Source: Phycisphaerae bacterium (GTDB lineage Bacteria > Planctomycetota > Phycisphaerae > UBA1845). Taken from it: a stretch of 64,000 nucleotides of DNA. The DNA is taken from positions 1 through 64,000 of the forward strand of contig JAGFJJ010000011.1 of assembly GCA_024102815.1 (NCBI GenBank), read 5' to 3'. Below the pieces are notes generated by a model. It had not been told where the DNA came from. It did not search any database and saw only the letters and a program-made list of their open reading frames with translations. Shown here one piece after another: positions 1-8,294 of this stretch. Both the position numbers and the translations under genes were made by a program. Every line of letters begins with the position of its first letter. The stretch's first letter is position 1.

Positions 1-42
1 AATAGGCAATAGGCAATAGGCAATAGGCAACAGGCAACAGGA
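1..42. repeat. Tandem heptanucleotide repeat (AATAGGC)n
   Basis: The window opens with about six head-to-tail copies of a 7-bp unit: four exact AATAGGC copies followed by two AACAGGC variants. A second array of the same unit lies downstream of nuoI at 829-858. There are no spacers, so this is a simple short tandem repeat and not a CRISPR. The array may continue to the left of the window. Bases 43-176 up to nuoI show no other feature. Confidence 0.9.
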
Positions 43-176
43 AAGAGTGAGCGGAGTTGCGTTGAAGAGGCCATGAACGGCCCGTAGAATCCTCGAAACC
101 CGCCCTGGTGCATGATGGAGTGCGGGCGAGGAACGACGGAGTTGTTCGGAATCGCGGCGCCGCAGGTGAGAACGGG

Positions 177-812
177 ATGCAGGCTCAACCGGTTCGAGAT
201 TACTTCCAGAACATCTGGCAAACGGTGTACACGATCTTCGTGGGGCTGCGGATTACGCTGCGTTACTGCTTCGCGAAGACGGTGACGCTTCAGTATCCGG
301 ATCGGGCGCCGGCGCTGGCCCCCCGCTTCCGGGGCATCCATTTTTTCGAGATTGAGAAGTGCATCGCCTGCGACCTCTGCGCCAAGGCGTGCCCGGTGGA
401 TTGCATCTACATCGAGAAGACCGGTCCGCGGAAGATCAACAAGGAGACGGGGATTGCCGCGGGCGGGGCCATGACGCGGTATGCCATCGATTACGCCAAG
501 TGCATGTTCTGCGCCCTGTGCGTGGACCCGTGCCCGACGGAGTGCATCCACATGGGCAACCTGCACGATCTTTCAGGCTACAACCGGGAAAGCATGATCG
601 TGGAGTTCACCGAGCTGGCCAAGGAAGGTCTGCAAACGCCGCAGCCGCTGTGGATGCGGAAGGACAACCTTCCCGATTGGGCTCGCGAGCGGAAGCAGCA
701 GTGGGAGCAGTTCGCCTTCTCCAAGGACAAGCTGGCGGGCGAGAACGAGCGGCGCAAGCAGGCCATGCTCGAAGCGATGGACCCGGAGGTCATGGGGGAG
801 AAGAAGAAGTAA
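177..812 (+). CDS. nuoI: NADH-quinone oxidoreductase subunit I (NuoI)
   Basis: Peripheral-arm subunit of respiratory complex I, carrying two [4Fe-4S] clusters that relay electrons towards the quinone site. Two ferredoxin motifs are plain: CIACDLCAKACP and CMFCALCVDPCP, each CxxCxxCxxxCP, separated by about 40 residues. An N-terminal segment (DYFQNIWQTVYTIFVGLRI) is typical of NuoI. The open frame extends upstream to 108, but that stretch (RARNDGVVRNR...) is not family-like, so ATG 177 is chosen, giving 211 residues; the Shine-Dalgarno is weak. The C-terminus is Lys/Glu-rich. It is followed by nuoA and nuoB on the same strand, and a heptamer repeat array lies between nuoI and nuoA. Function is firm from the motifs; the start is less so. 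Confidence 0.95.
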   Translation: MQAQPVRDYFQNIWQTVYTIFVGLRITLRYCFAKTVTLQYPDRAPALAPRFRGIHFFEIEKCIACDLCAKACPVDCIYIEKTGPRKINKETGIAAGGAMTRYAIDYAKCMFCALCVDPCPTECIHMGNLHDLSGYNRESMIVEFTELAKEGLQTPQPLWMRKDNLPDWARERKQQWEQFAFSKDKLAGENERRKQAMLEAMDPEVMGEKKK

Positions 813-828
813 GAGAGGCGACAGAGAA

Positions 829-858
829 GGCAATAGGCAATAGGCAGTAGGCAGTAGG
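829..858. repeat. Second tandem heptanucleotide repeat array (AGGCAAT/AGGCAGT)
   Basis: About four copies of the 7-bp unit also seen at 1-42. Two read AGGCAAT and two AGGCAGT, with a degenerate fifth. The array lies in the 117-bp gap between nuoI and nuoA. Recurrence of the same heptamer either side of nuoI points to a dispersed family of short intergenic repeats in this genome rather than chance slippage. Confidence 0.85.
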
Positions 859-929
859 GAAGATGGGATAATAAAGCGTCCATTCGGTTCCCGCGTTGAA
901 AGCAACGAAGGCACCGGTTCCGGGCAACG

Positions 930-1451
930 ATGGTTGGAATGGCAACGATGAACGACGTGATTTTGGCATCGATGGAGGCAATCGGGGCGGCGCTACCGGG
1001 GCCGTCGCCGGTCATGAACTATGGAACGAATGTCGAATTGCTGATCGGCATCGTGCTGTTCACGCTGGCCGGATTCGGCATCGCCTTCGGTGGTCTGATG
1101 GTGGGCAAGTTCGTCCGCCCCAAGCGGTTCCACCCGGAAAAGGCGACGCCCTACGAATGTGGCGAGCCGGCGGTGGGCGACAGCTGGGTGCAATTCGACC
1201 TCCGGTTCTACACCGTGGCCCTGATTTTCATCGTGTTCGACGTGGAAGTGGCGCTGCTCTGGCCCTGGGCGGTGGTTTACCGTGAGATGGGCGGACCGGC
1301 GTTCTGGGCGTTTTTCGTGTTCTTCCTGCTGATTGCCATCCCATTCCTGTACGAATGGAAGTCGGGGTATCTCGATTGGGTGCGGGCGAGCACGGGACAG
1401 GCGCGGCGAACGCCTCTGGCCGGGAGAACGACGAAGGCGAGCACGGAGTAG
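930..1451 (+). CDS. nuoA: NADH-quinone oxidoreductase subunit A (NuoA)
   Basis: Small membrane subunit of complex I near the quinone-binding region. The family hallmark is present: PYECGEPAVGDSW followed by FDLRFYTVALIFIVFDVE with acidic residues inside the second helix. Three hydrophobic segments are visible (about residues 37-60, 90-115 and 120-140), as expected. Start is ambiguous among ATG 930, 939 and 948; the longest (173 residues) is given, but the N-terminus is longer than is usual for NuoA and 948 is possible. The C-terminal tail (about 30 residues, Arg/Thr-rich) is also longer than usual. It sits between nuoI and nuoB, probably one transcript. Confidence 0.95.
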   Translation: MVGMATMNDVILASMEAIGAALPGPSPVMNYGTNVELLIGIVLFTLAGFGIAFGGLMVGKFVRPKRFHPEKATPYECGEPAVGDSWVQFDLRFYTVALIFIVFDVEVALLWPWAVVYREMGGPAFWAFFVFFLLIAIPFLYEWKSGYLDWVRASTGQARRTPLAGRTTKASTE

Positions 1452-1509
1452 CATCCAGCCAACGGCGCCGCGTATGCCGCGCCTGGCACAGGATTTCAGG
1501 TGAATTTGA

Positions 1510-2034
1510 ATGAGCTGGATTGAAAATCGATTCGAGGAAGGCGTGATCGTCACGTCGATCGACTGGGCCATCAATTGGGGGCGCAGCAACAGCATCTGGC
1601 CGATGACTTTCGGCTTGGCTTGCTGCGCCATCGAGATGATGGCTGTGGGTGCGTCGCGGTTTGATCTCGACCGTTTCGGCGCCGGTGCATTCCGGGCAAC
1701 GCCGCGGCAGTCGGACCTGATGATCGTGGCCGGGACAGTGACGTACAAGATGGCGAGCCGCCTGAAGCGGCTCTACAACCAGATGCCCGATCCGAAGTAC
1801 GTCATGGCCATGGGCGCGTGCACGGTGGGCGGCGGGCCGTACTTCAAGCACGGGTACCACGTCGTGAAGGGTGTCGACCTCGTGGTCCCGGTGGACATTT
1901 ATGTTCCGGGCTGCCCGCCACGGCCGGAGGCGCTTATCGAAGGGCTCATGCGTCTTCAGGACAAGATTCGCCACCAGACGCGGGCCAAGACGGACACGCG
2001 GCGGCTACGGGAAGCGGAAGCGGTGCTGGCGTAG
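1510..2034 (+). CDS. nuoB: NADH-quinone oxidoreductase subunit B (NuoB)
   Basis: Holds the terminal N2 [4Fe-4S] cluster that reduces quinone. The tandem cysteines in LACCAIEMM, a third in [11 protein letters not shown] and a fourth in [11 protein letters not shown] are the four ligands known for the family. Length (174 residues) is standard. It is the last complex I gene on this strand: nuoC/nuoD do not follow as in the common A-to-N order, and the next gene (2201-3205) faces the opposite way. The remaining subunits must be upstream or elsewhere. Confidence 0.96.
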   Translation: MSWIENRFEEGVIVTSIDWAINWGRSNSIWPMTFGLACCAIEMMAVGASRFDLDRFGAGAFRATPRQSDLMIVAGTVTYKMASRLKRLYNQMPDPKYVMAMGACTVGGGPYFKHGYHVVKGVDLVVPVDIYVPGCPPRPEALIEGLMRLQDKIRHQTRAKTDTRRLREAEAVLA

Positions 2035-2106
2035 GCCTTTCTGAACGGGGCGGTACATTCTCCTGGGACAAGTCCGGCTATGAGGCGCACGTGCGTGTCG
2101 CACGCT

Positions 2107-2179
2107 CAGCGATGAAGCGGGGGTCCGGTTTGCGCAGATTGGAGCCTTCGGCTCGCTGCGCATCGCTCCCCCTTCGCTG
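2107..2179. terminator. Compound hairpin between convergent genes (candidate bidirectional terminator)
   Basis: Nested inverted repeats fill the gap between nuoB and the convergent potassium channel gene. Outer arms are CAGCGA (2107-2112)/TCGCTG (2174-2179) and GGGGG (2119-2123)/CCCCC (2168-2172). Inside are TGCGCA at 2131-2136 and 2157-2162, and GAGCC-TTC-GGCTC at 2142-2154. There is no long T-run, so intrinsic termination is inferred from position and structure only. Confidence 0.4.
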
Positions 2180-2200
2180 AAGCAGCGGGCCACCCGACGA

Positions 2201-3205
2201 TTACGCCTCGATGGCGTCCAATCGACTCGACACCCCCACCGGGTCCACCAGAATCAGCGTATCCTGTGCCGCGAGTGTCGCCTCGGGGTCGGGGCTGACG
2301 AGGGCGGCTCCGTCGGCGCGCTTGATGGCAACCACCGTCGCCCCGGTCTTACGTCGTACGTTGGTCTGCATGAGGCTCCGGCCGATCAGCGGCGAATCCT
2401 CCTGAATCAGGTATTCGTCAATCTCCAGATCGACGCCGCGGCCGGCAAGTTCCACGAAGTCCACCACGGTCGGACGCGTCAGAACGTTGGCTACGCGCAG
2501 GGCGCCCGTGACCTGCGGGCAGACGACGTGGGCGGCGCCGGCGCGACGCAACTTGGCCTCGGCGGTGGGGCTTTCGGCGCGGGCGATGATTTGAACCTCC
2601 GGCCGGAGCGTGTGGACGGTTAGCGTGACGTACACGTTGTCGGCGTCGCTGGGCAGGGTCAGCACGAGTGAATCGCAGCGCATCAAACCGGCCTTGATGA
2701 GCACTTCCTCGTCGGTGGCATCGCCGACGACAAAGCTCACGCCCGCCTCGCGCAGCCCCACCATGAGATCCTCCCGGGATTCGACGACGACCACGCTCAC
2801 GTCGCGGCGCAGTAGCTCCTGCGTGGCGAGTGAGCCCATCCGGCCGTGGCCGCACATGATGACGTGCCCTTTCAGGCGATCGATGGCGTTCTGCATTCTT
2901 CGTTTCTCCCGATGGAGGCGGAGCTCTCCGCTCACCACGATGCTGACCAGCAACGTGAAGGCGTACGAGACGGTACCGATGCCGAAAGCGATGACGATGA
3001 TGGTCCAGATGCGACCGACCGTATCCAGCGGCCAGACCTCCTCGAAGCCCACGGTGGATACGGTGATCACCGTCATGAACAGTGCGTCGAGAAAGCTGAT
3101 TTCCCCGTTGAGCAGCCGATAGCCGGCGGCGCCGACCAGGATCACGGCGACGACGGCAAGAACGGCGAGCGTGAGGCGCAGACGCGCGGACATGGCAACG
3201 GACAT
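2201..3205 (-). CDS. Two-TM potassium channel with RCK (TrkA-N/TrkA-C) domains
   Basis: Ligand-gated K+ channel of the MthK-like type in the inner membrane. Residues 9-28 form TM1, a pore loop carries TVITVSTVGFEEVWP (TVGF in place of the usual TVGYG selectivity filter), and TM2 lies about 63-90. The cytoplasmic TrkA-N/RCK fold starts with HVIMCGHGRMG (GxGxxG nucleotide motif, about residue 113), and a TrkA-C domain occupies about 255-334 (IQEDSPLIGRSL). Length 334 is normal. The gene is convergent with nuoB. Downstream genes give no operon partner. The filter variant and lack of a voltage sensor fit a conductance regulated by nucleotide or Ca2+, but the ligand cannot be read from sequence. 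Confidence 0.9.
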   Translation of the reverse strand: MSVAMSARLRLTLAVLAVVAVILVGAAGYRLLNGEISFLDALFMTVITVSTVGFEEVWPLDTVGRIWTIIVIAFGIGTVSYAFTLLVSIVVSGELRLHREKRRMQNAIDRLKGHVIMCGHGRMGSLATQELLRRDVSVVVVESREDLMVGLREAGVSFVVGDATDEEVLIKAGLMRCDSLVLTLPSDADNVYVTLTVHTLRPEVQIIARAESPTAEAKLRRAGAAHVVCPQVTGALRVANVLTRPTVVDFVELAGRGVDLEIDEYLIQEDSPLIGRSLMQTNVRRKTGATVVAIKRADGAALVSPDPEATLAAQDTLILVDPVGVSSRLDAIEA

Positions 3206-3337
3206 CCAGAACCTGCAATGAACGCGGGTGCATTGTGCGTGGCGCGGCGGGTGCGGGCAAGTGGAGCGCCGCGCGGCGGAATGGCAGCGTGAAGGTGGTT
3301 GATCGACCGCCCCCCAGCGCGGGGAGGGCGCGGGAAA

Positions 3338-3369
3338 AGCAAGGCCCGGCGAAGTCGCCGGGCCTTGCT
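3338..3369 (-). terminator. Hairpin terminator downstream of korB
   Basis: A perfect 14-bp inverted repeat, AGCAAGGCCCGGCG (3338-3351) and its complement (3356-3369), with loop AAGT, lies 27 bp beyond the korB stop on the minus strand. After the stem the minus strand reads TTTCCCGC, so the U-tract is short. Position and stem strength support transcription termination of korAB. Confidence 0.7.
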
Positions 3370-3395
3370 GTCAACGTAAGTGCAATATCCGTCGA

Positions 3396-4418
3396 CTAAT
3401 TGACGACCCACGTCTCGCCGTCGTCGAAGAGGTCGTCGATCTTGCCCGCACCCTTGGCGGCCTGGGCGTCCTTGACCTGCTGGACGACGAGATCATCGTA
3501 GGCCGGCTTCTCAATGGCGCGGAAGACGCCCATGGGTTCCGGGAATTCGGGATGGCGCATGCGGCTGAGCAGGTAGGCCAGGCTCGGCTCGGGCGCCTTT
3601 TCGTCGTGGAACAGGAGATCGTCCTCGGAGATGCCGTCGCCGAGGGTGACGATCTCGGGATCCATGCCGTTGAGGCGGATGCCCTTGTTGCGTTCCTTGC
3701 CGAAGATGAGCGGGCGGTTGTGCTCCAGGTAGAGCGTGGTGTCATCCCGCGTATCCTTTCCGGAAGCGTACTCGAAAGCACCATCGTTGAAGATGTTGCA
3801 ATTCTGGTAGATCTCGACGAAGGCCGTGCCCTTGTGCGCCGCGGCCCGCTCGAGAACGTATTCCAGTTGCTTGATGTTGACGTCAAGCGCCCGGCCGACA
3901 AATGTCGCCTCGGCGCCGATGGCCAGCGAAATGGGGTGCATGGGGAAGTCCACCGTCCCCACCGGGGAGGACTTGGTCTTCTTGCCGAACTCGGAGGTGG
4001 GCGAATACTGCCCCTTGGTCAGGCCGTAGATGCGGTTGTTGAAAAGGAGAACCTTCACGTCCACGTTGCGGCGGACCAAGTGAATAAAATGGTTGCCGCC
4101 GATGCTGAGTCCGTCGCCGTCGCCGGTGACGATCCAGACGTCAAGTTCGGGGTTGGCGAGCTTGATGCCGGTGGCGATGGCGGTGGCGCGGCCGTGGATG
4201 CTGTGGAAGCCGTAGGTGTTCATGTAATAGGGAAAACGGCTGGAGCAGCCGATGCCCGAAACGAAAACCGTATTCTCGCGCTTGAGATGAAGGTTGGACA
4301 TCACCTTCTTGACCTGGGCGAGAATGGAGTAATCGCCGCAACCCGGACACCAGCGGACTTCCTGGTCACTGGCGTAATCCTTGGCAGTCAGTTGAACCAA
4401 TCCTGAATCCGCACTCAT
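3396..4418 (-). CDS. korB: 2-oxoacid:ferredoxin oxidoreductase, beta subunit
   Basis: Thiamine-diphosphate subunit of a 2-oxoglutarate (or related 2-oxoacid):ferredoxin oxidoreductase, which makes acyl-CoA, CO2 and reduced ferredoxin. Visible features: [11 protein letters not shown] and [11 protein letters not shown] near the N-terminus (Fe-S/TPP region), the TPP-Mg motif [31 protein letters not shown], and a family-like C-terminal part. Length 340 fits KorB-type beta subunits. Its ATG overlaps the korA stop by 4 bp (4415-4418), implying translational coupling. The 2-oxoglutarate assignment rests on overall resemblance (GLTKGQxSPTS); pyruvate or branched-chain substrates are not excluded. A strong hairpin follows the gene. 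Confidence 0.93.
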   Translation of the reverse strand: MSADSGLVQLTAKDYASDQEVRWCPGCGDYSILAQVKKVMSNLHLKRENTVFVSGIGCSSRFPYYMNTYGFHSIHGRATAIATGIKLANPELDVWIVTGDGDGLSIGGNHFIHLVRRNVDVKVLLFNNRIYGLTKGQYSPTSEFGKKTKSSPVGTVDFPMHPISLAIGAEATFVGRALDVNIKQLEYVLERAAAHKGTAFVEIYQNCNIFNDGAFEYASGKDTRDDTTLYLEHNRPLIFGKERNKGIRLNGMDPEIVTLGDGISEDDLLFHDEKAPEPSLAYLLSRMRHPEFPEPMGVFRAIEKPAYDDLVVQQVKDAQAAKGAGKIDDLFDDGETWVVN

Positions 4419-6298
4419 CGAGAATTCCCATCCAAAAGTTCGTGAATCCGGCTCGCGATCTCGTGGATCGTGAACGGCTTACCCTGTACCTTGCTCAAAC
4501 CAATCGAATCGATCAGGAACTCCGAACGCAGCCGCATGCGGAGCTGGCCGAGGTTCATTTCCGGAATGAGGACGCGCTTGAAGCTGCGCAGCACCTGCTC
4601 CGTGTTCTTGGGCATCGGATCGAGGTAGCGCAGGTGGGCACTGGAGACCTTCAGGCCCTGGGACTGGCAACGTTCCACGGCGGACGTAATGGCCCCGTAC
4701 GTGCTACCCCAGCCGAGCACGAGCAGTTCGCCCTTCGGCTCGCCGAAGACCTCCAGCGGCGGGATCACCGCCTGAATGTTGTCGATCTTCTTGCGGCGCG
4801 TGCGGACCATGTGGTCGTGGTTTTCCGGCTCGTAGCAGACCTCGCCGGTGATGTCACGCTTCTCCAGGCCACCCACACGATGCTGAAGTCCCGCCGTACC
4901 CGGCAAGGCCCACGGGCGCACGAGACGCGCGTCGCGCTCGTAGGGCTTGAACGCCGTGTCGCCCGTCGACGGACCCGGATGCTTGATGTCGAACTTGGGC
5001 AGTTCGCTCAATTCGGGAATCCGCCAAGGCTCGGCGCCGTTGGCAATGTAGCCGTCGGTGAGCACGATGACCGGGGTCATGAAAGAAGTCGCAATGTGGA
5101 ACGCCTCGATGGCGATGCCGAAGCAATCGGCCGGTGACGCCGCCGCCATCACGCAGACCGGCGATTCGCCGTGGCGCCCGCCGATGGCCATGGTCAGATC
5201 GGCCTGCTCCGTCTTGGTGGGCAGCCCGGTGCTGGGACCGCCGCGCTGCACATCGACGATGACCATGGGAAGTTCGGTCATCACCGCGAGCCCGATGGCC
5301 TCGCCCTTGAGGGCGACACCGGGGCCACTGGTACCTGTCACCGCGAAGGCGCCGGCGTAGGCGGCGCCGATGACCGAGGCCATCGCCGCGATTTCGTCCT
5401 CCGCCTGGAAGGTGCGAACGTCGAAGTTCTTGAAGCGCGCCAGCTCATGCAGGATATCGCTGGCGGGCGTAATCGGATAACTGCCGTAGAAAAGCGACTT
5501 CTTTGCAAGCTGCGCGGCCGTGACCAGCCCGATGGCCATCGCCTCGTTCCCGCTCACCTTCCGGTAGCGGCCGGAATCGAGCTTGGCGGGGGCTACGACG
5601 TAGCGGACGGAAAACATGTCCGTGGTTTCGCCGAAGTTGTAGCCCGCCTTGAGCGCGCGGGTGTTGGCATCGGCCACGGCGGGCTTGGTGCCGAACTTCT
5701 CCTCGATCCAGCGAAGCGTGGGATCGAGGGGACGCCCGTACAGCCAGTAGGTCATACCGAGTGCGAAGAAGTTTCGGCAGCGGCTGATGGCCCGGCCGGT
5801 CAAGCCCGTGTCCTTGCAGGCCTCGGTGGTGAGCTTGTCCACCGGAACCTTGAAGAGGCGGTAGCTCTTGAGATCGTCGCCTTCGAGCGGATTCGCGGCG
5901 TAGCCGGCCTTGGACAGGTTGGCCTTGGTGAACGAGTCTTCGTTCACGACGAGGACGCCGCCGGGCTCGAGGTCCTTGACGTTGGCCTTGAGCGCCGCGG
6001 GGTTCATGGCAATCAGCGCGTTCACGCGGTCACCCGGGGTGTGCAGCTTGTGGGAGCCGAACGCGAGCTGAAAACCGCTGACGCCCGCCAGCGTGCCGGC
6101 GGGAGCGCGTATTTCCGCGGGGAAGTCGGGAAACGTGCAGATGTCGTTGCCGAAGATGGCCGAGGTGTTGGTCATCTGGGTTCCGGCGAGCTGCATGCCG
6201 TCCCCCGAATCACCGCAAAACCTCACGGTGATTTCCTCGATCTGCACCTCTTTTACGGGTCTGGGAGCTTTTTCCTGCGGTTGGGTCGAGACGACCAT
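4415..6298 (-). CDS. korA: 2-oxoacid:ferredoxin oxidoreductase, fused gamma-alpha subunit
   Basis: Partner of korB. The first ~200 residues are the gamma domain ([16 protein letters not shown] near the start), fused to the alpha/pyrimidine-binding domain (about 235-627: [64 protein letters not shown]). This gamma-alpha fusion is common in KorA-type enzymes. The open frame extends to 6424 with a TTG, but ATG 6298 has AAGGAG 8 bases upstream and begins at family-like sequence, so it is preferred (627 residues). It overlaps korB by ATGA. The enzyme would feed ferredoxin-linked metabolism, possibly in the TCA cycle in place of 2-oxoglutarate dehydrogenase; that role is inferred. Confidence 0.94.
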   Translation of the reverse strand: MVVSTQPQEKAPRPVKEVQIEEITVRFCGDSGDGMQLAGTQMTNTSAIFGNDICTFPDFPAEIRAPAGTLAGVSGFQLAFGSHKLHTPGDRVNALIAMNPAALKANVKDLEPGGVLVVNEDSFTKANLSKAGYAANPLEGDDLKSYRLFKVPVDKLTTEACKDTGLTGRAISRCRNFFALGMTYWLYGRPLDPTLRWIEEKFGTKPAVADANTRALKAGYNFGETTDMFSVRYVVAPAKLDSGRYRKVSGNEAMAIGLVTAAQLAKKSLFYGSYPITPASDILHELARFKNFDVRTFQAEDEIAAMASVIGAAYAGAFAVTGTSGPGVALKGEAIGLAVMTELPMVIVDVQRGGPSTGLPTKTEQADLTMAIGGRHGESPVCVMAAASPADCFGIAIEAFHIATSFMTPVIVLTDGYIANGAEPWRIPELSELPKFDIKHPGPSTGDTAFKPYERDARLVRPWALPGTAGLQHRVGGLEKRDITGEVCYEPENHDHMVRTRRKKIDNIQAVIPPLEVFGEPKGELLVLGWGSTYGAITSAVERCQSQGLKVSSAHLRYLDPMPKNTEQVLRSFKRVLIPEMNLGQLRMRLRSEFLIDSIGLSKVQGKPFTIHEIASRIHELLDGNSR

Positions 6299-6827
6299 GA
6301 CGAACGATCGCTCCTTCAAAACGCGGACACCCCGAGTGAAAGCGCGGAGCGCCGTGAAAGTCAACCGCGCAACCGGTGCCGCCAACGGACGGCCCGCTAC
6401 GCGGTGTTGCTGTCTGCTTTCCAATCAACCTGACGGCACCCTCAGGAAATCCGCAATAACACGGTTTGGCCGTGGGATGCCTGTCGTGGGGAGTTCGCCG
6501 GGTTAAATCGGGAGAGTCTATGTTGCCAACGCAGAAAATACAAGCGTCCTGCCTGTCACGTCATGGCGATCGGTCGGGCAAAAACGCTGTTCTGACAACT
6601 GGAAAACTCGCCTCCCGCTGGAAACTCCTGATTGGCCCGAAGGTCCAAGCAACGGCTTTCATACTTGGACCAAATCCGCTTACAATTGGCGTGCCGGACT
6701 TACGCGTTTCGATGTGGTGCGCTCTCCCTGGAGGCTGTCCCCTGACGGGACAGGCGCCGGTTCAGGGAGCGCGGTCCCACCGCCGCGTAGGCCGAGGTTA
6801 CGCCGTCGCCGGTTGGGAGGTTCTATT
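6299..6827. other. 529-bp divergent intergenic region korA / cystathionine beta-synthase
   Basis: No convincing gene is present. It should hold promoters for both flanking genes. A small inverted repeat GTCCAAG (6643-6649)/CTTGGAC (6664-6670) with a 14-nt loop and a larger hairpin at 6719-6772 (listed separately) are the only structures seen. Short open frames here lack ribosome sites or recognisable content. Confidence 0.6.
6719..6772 (+). promoter_or_regulatory. Structured leader hairpin upstream of cystathionine beta-synthase
   Basis: GCGCTCTCCCTG (6719-6730) can pair with CAGGGAGCGC (6763-6772) with a 2-nt bulge, enclosing a second hairpin TGTCCC (6736-6741)/GGGACA (6747-6752). The element ends 55 nt before the GTG start. 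It could be a 5' UTR regulatory structure or a terminator-like element. It does not match a SAM or SAH riboswitch consensus that I could recall, so no ligand is claimed. Confidence 0.35.
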
Positions 6828-8198
6828 GTGTCCAGACGATTCGAATCCGTACTCGATGCCATCGGCGGAACCCCGCTGATCCGTATGCAGCGTATCGCCG
6901 AGGGTCTGCTTCCCGCGGTGTACGCGAAGATCGAATTCGTGAACCCGGGCGGGAGCGTCAAGGACCGCATCGCCCGCGCCATGGTCGAGCGAGCCGAGGC
7001 CCAGGGGTTGCTCAAGCCCGGCGGAACCATCGTCGAGGCCACTTCCGGAAACACGGGGGTGGGGCTGGCGATGGTCGCGGCGGTCAAAGGCTATCGCTGT
7101 ATCTTCGTCATGCCGGACAAGATGAGCGCGGAAAAAATCTCGCTTCTGCGGGCCTACGGAGCCGAGGTCGTGCTGACTCCGGCGGGAGCGGAGAGCAACT
7201 CGCCGGAAGGCTACAGCGGCGTGGCCGCCCGGCTCGCCAATGAGATCCCCAACGCCTGGCAGCCCAACCAGTTCGCCAATCTCACCAACCCCGACTACCA
7301 CCACGAGGTCACCGGTCCGGAAATCTGGGAGCAGATGGAAGGCAAGCTGACCGTGTTCGTCGGCGGAATCGGTACAGGGGGGACCATTTCCGGCGTCGGA
7401 CGCTACCTGAAAGAGCGCAATCCCGCGGTGCGGGTCGTCGCGGCCGATCCGGAGGGGTCGATCCTCTCCGGCGACCAGCCGCGCCCGTGGGCGGTCGAAG
7501 GCATCGGCGAGGATTACGTCCCGAAGACGTTCAATTCCCAAGTGGTTGACGAGTGGGTGCGGGTCAGTGACGCGGAATCGTTCGGCACGGCGCGCGACAT
7601 GGCGCGGAAGGAAGGACTGTTGGTGGGCGGTTCTTGCGGAACGGCCATGGCGGCCGCCCTGCGTTATGCCCAGCGTTGCTCCAAGGAAGATGTCATCGTT
7701 GTAATGTGTCCGGATACGGGGCGCAACTATCTTTCCAAGATGTACTCCGATGAGTGGATGATCGAGAAGGGGTTTATCAAGGCGGAGGGCCGCAAGCATA
7801 CCGTGGGCGAACTGCTGTTGGCTCGCGAATCGGCGGATTTTTTTGCGGTATCGCCGACGGACAGTGCCGAAGACGCCATTCAATTGCTGCGCGAGCACGG
7901 AATTTCGCAGGTCCCCGTGCTGGAGAACGGCAAGGTTGTGGGCGGGCTGCGTGAATTGACGCTGGCGCGCCTGCTGCACTCGGGGCGCGACCCGCGGCAG
8001 GTTCCCATCCGGGACATCATGGCACGCCCCTTCCCCATGGTGGATGCGGGTACGGATCTGGACGAGGTTTATCGGCTGCTTTCCTCAGGGAACAGCGGCG
8101 TCGTGGTCACGCAGAACGACATGGCTGCGGGCATCGTCACGCGGATCGACCTTGTCGAGTTTTGGGACGCCCCCTTCAAACTGAATGCGATGCCGTAA
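6828..8198 (+). CDS. cbs: Cystathionine beta-synthase with C-terminal CBS domain pair
   Basis: PLP enzyme condensing serine (or acetylserine) with homocysteine to cystathionine. Visible: NPGGSVKDR with the PLP lysine (about K45), SGNTG at 73-77, GTGGTISG at 182-186, and a tandem CBS-domain module from about residue 335 (SPTDSAEDAIQLLREHGIS, then a second repeat ending ...LVEFWDAP). This long-CBS architecture distinguishes it from plain cysteine synthase. The frame is open from 6714, but GTG 6828 has GGGAGG (6815-6820) at good spacing and begins at family sequence (456 residues). A gamma-synthase/lyase homologue follows after 96 bp, so the two probably form a transsulfuration operon. The CBS pair may sense adenosyl ligands; that is family knowledge. 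Confidence 0.93.
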   Translation: MSRRFESVLDAIGGTPLIRMQRIAEGLLPAVYAKIEFVNPGGSVKDRIARAMVERAEAQGLLKPGGTIVEATSGNTGVGLAMVAAVKGYRCIFVMPDKMSAEKISLLRAYGAEVVLTPAGAESNSPEGYSGVAARLANEIPNAWQPNQFANLTNPDYHHEVTGPEIWEQMEGKLTVFVGGIGTGGTISGVGRYLKERNPAVRVVAADPEGSILSGDQPRPWAVEGIGEDYVPKTFNSQVVDEWVRVSDAESFGTARDMARKEGLLVGGSCGTAMAAALRYAQRCSKEDVIVVMCPDTGRNYLSKMYSDEWMIEKGFIKAEGRKHTVGELLLARESADFFAVSPTDSAEDAIQLLREHGISQVPVLENGKVVGGLRELTLARLLHSGRDPRQVPIRDIMARPFPMVDAGTDLDEVYRLLSSGNSGVVVTQNDMAAGIVTRIDLVEFWDAPFKLNAMP

Positions 8199-8294
8199 GG
8201 GACAGGTGTGGCCCGGTAGAATCGTTCCCCGGGGGAGAATGCGCCCGGCCGAGCGTCCGGCGGTCGGCTCGATCTCAAGATAAGGTAGAATCTC

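Noticed and set aside
1..42. Possible CRISPR array at the left edge
   Set aside because: The unit is 7 bp and directly adjoining, with no spacers; it is a simple tandem repeat.
6425..6820. Small open frames between korA and cystathionine beta-synthase
   Set aside because: None has a ribosome site plus family-like content, and the start of cbs was placed at GTG 6828 instead.
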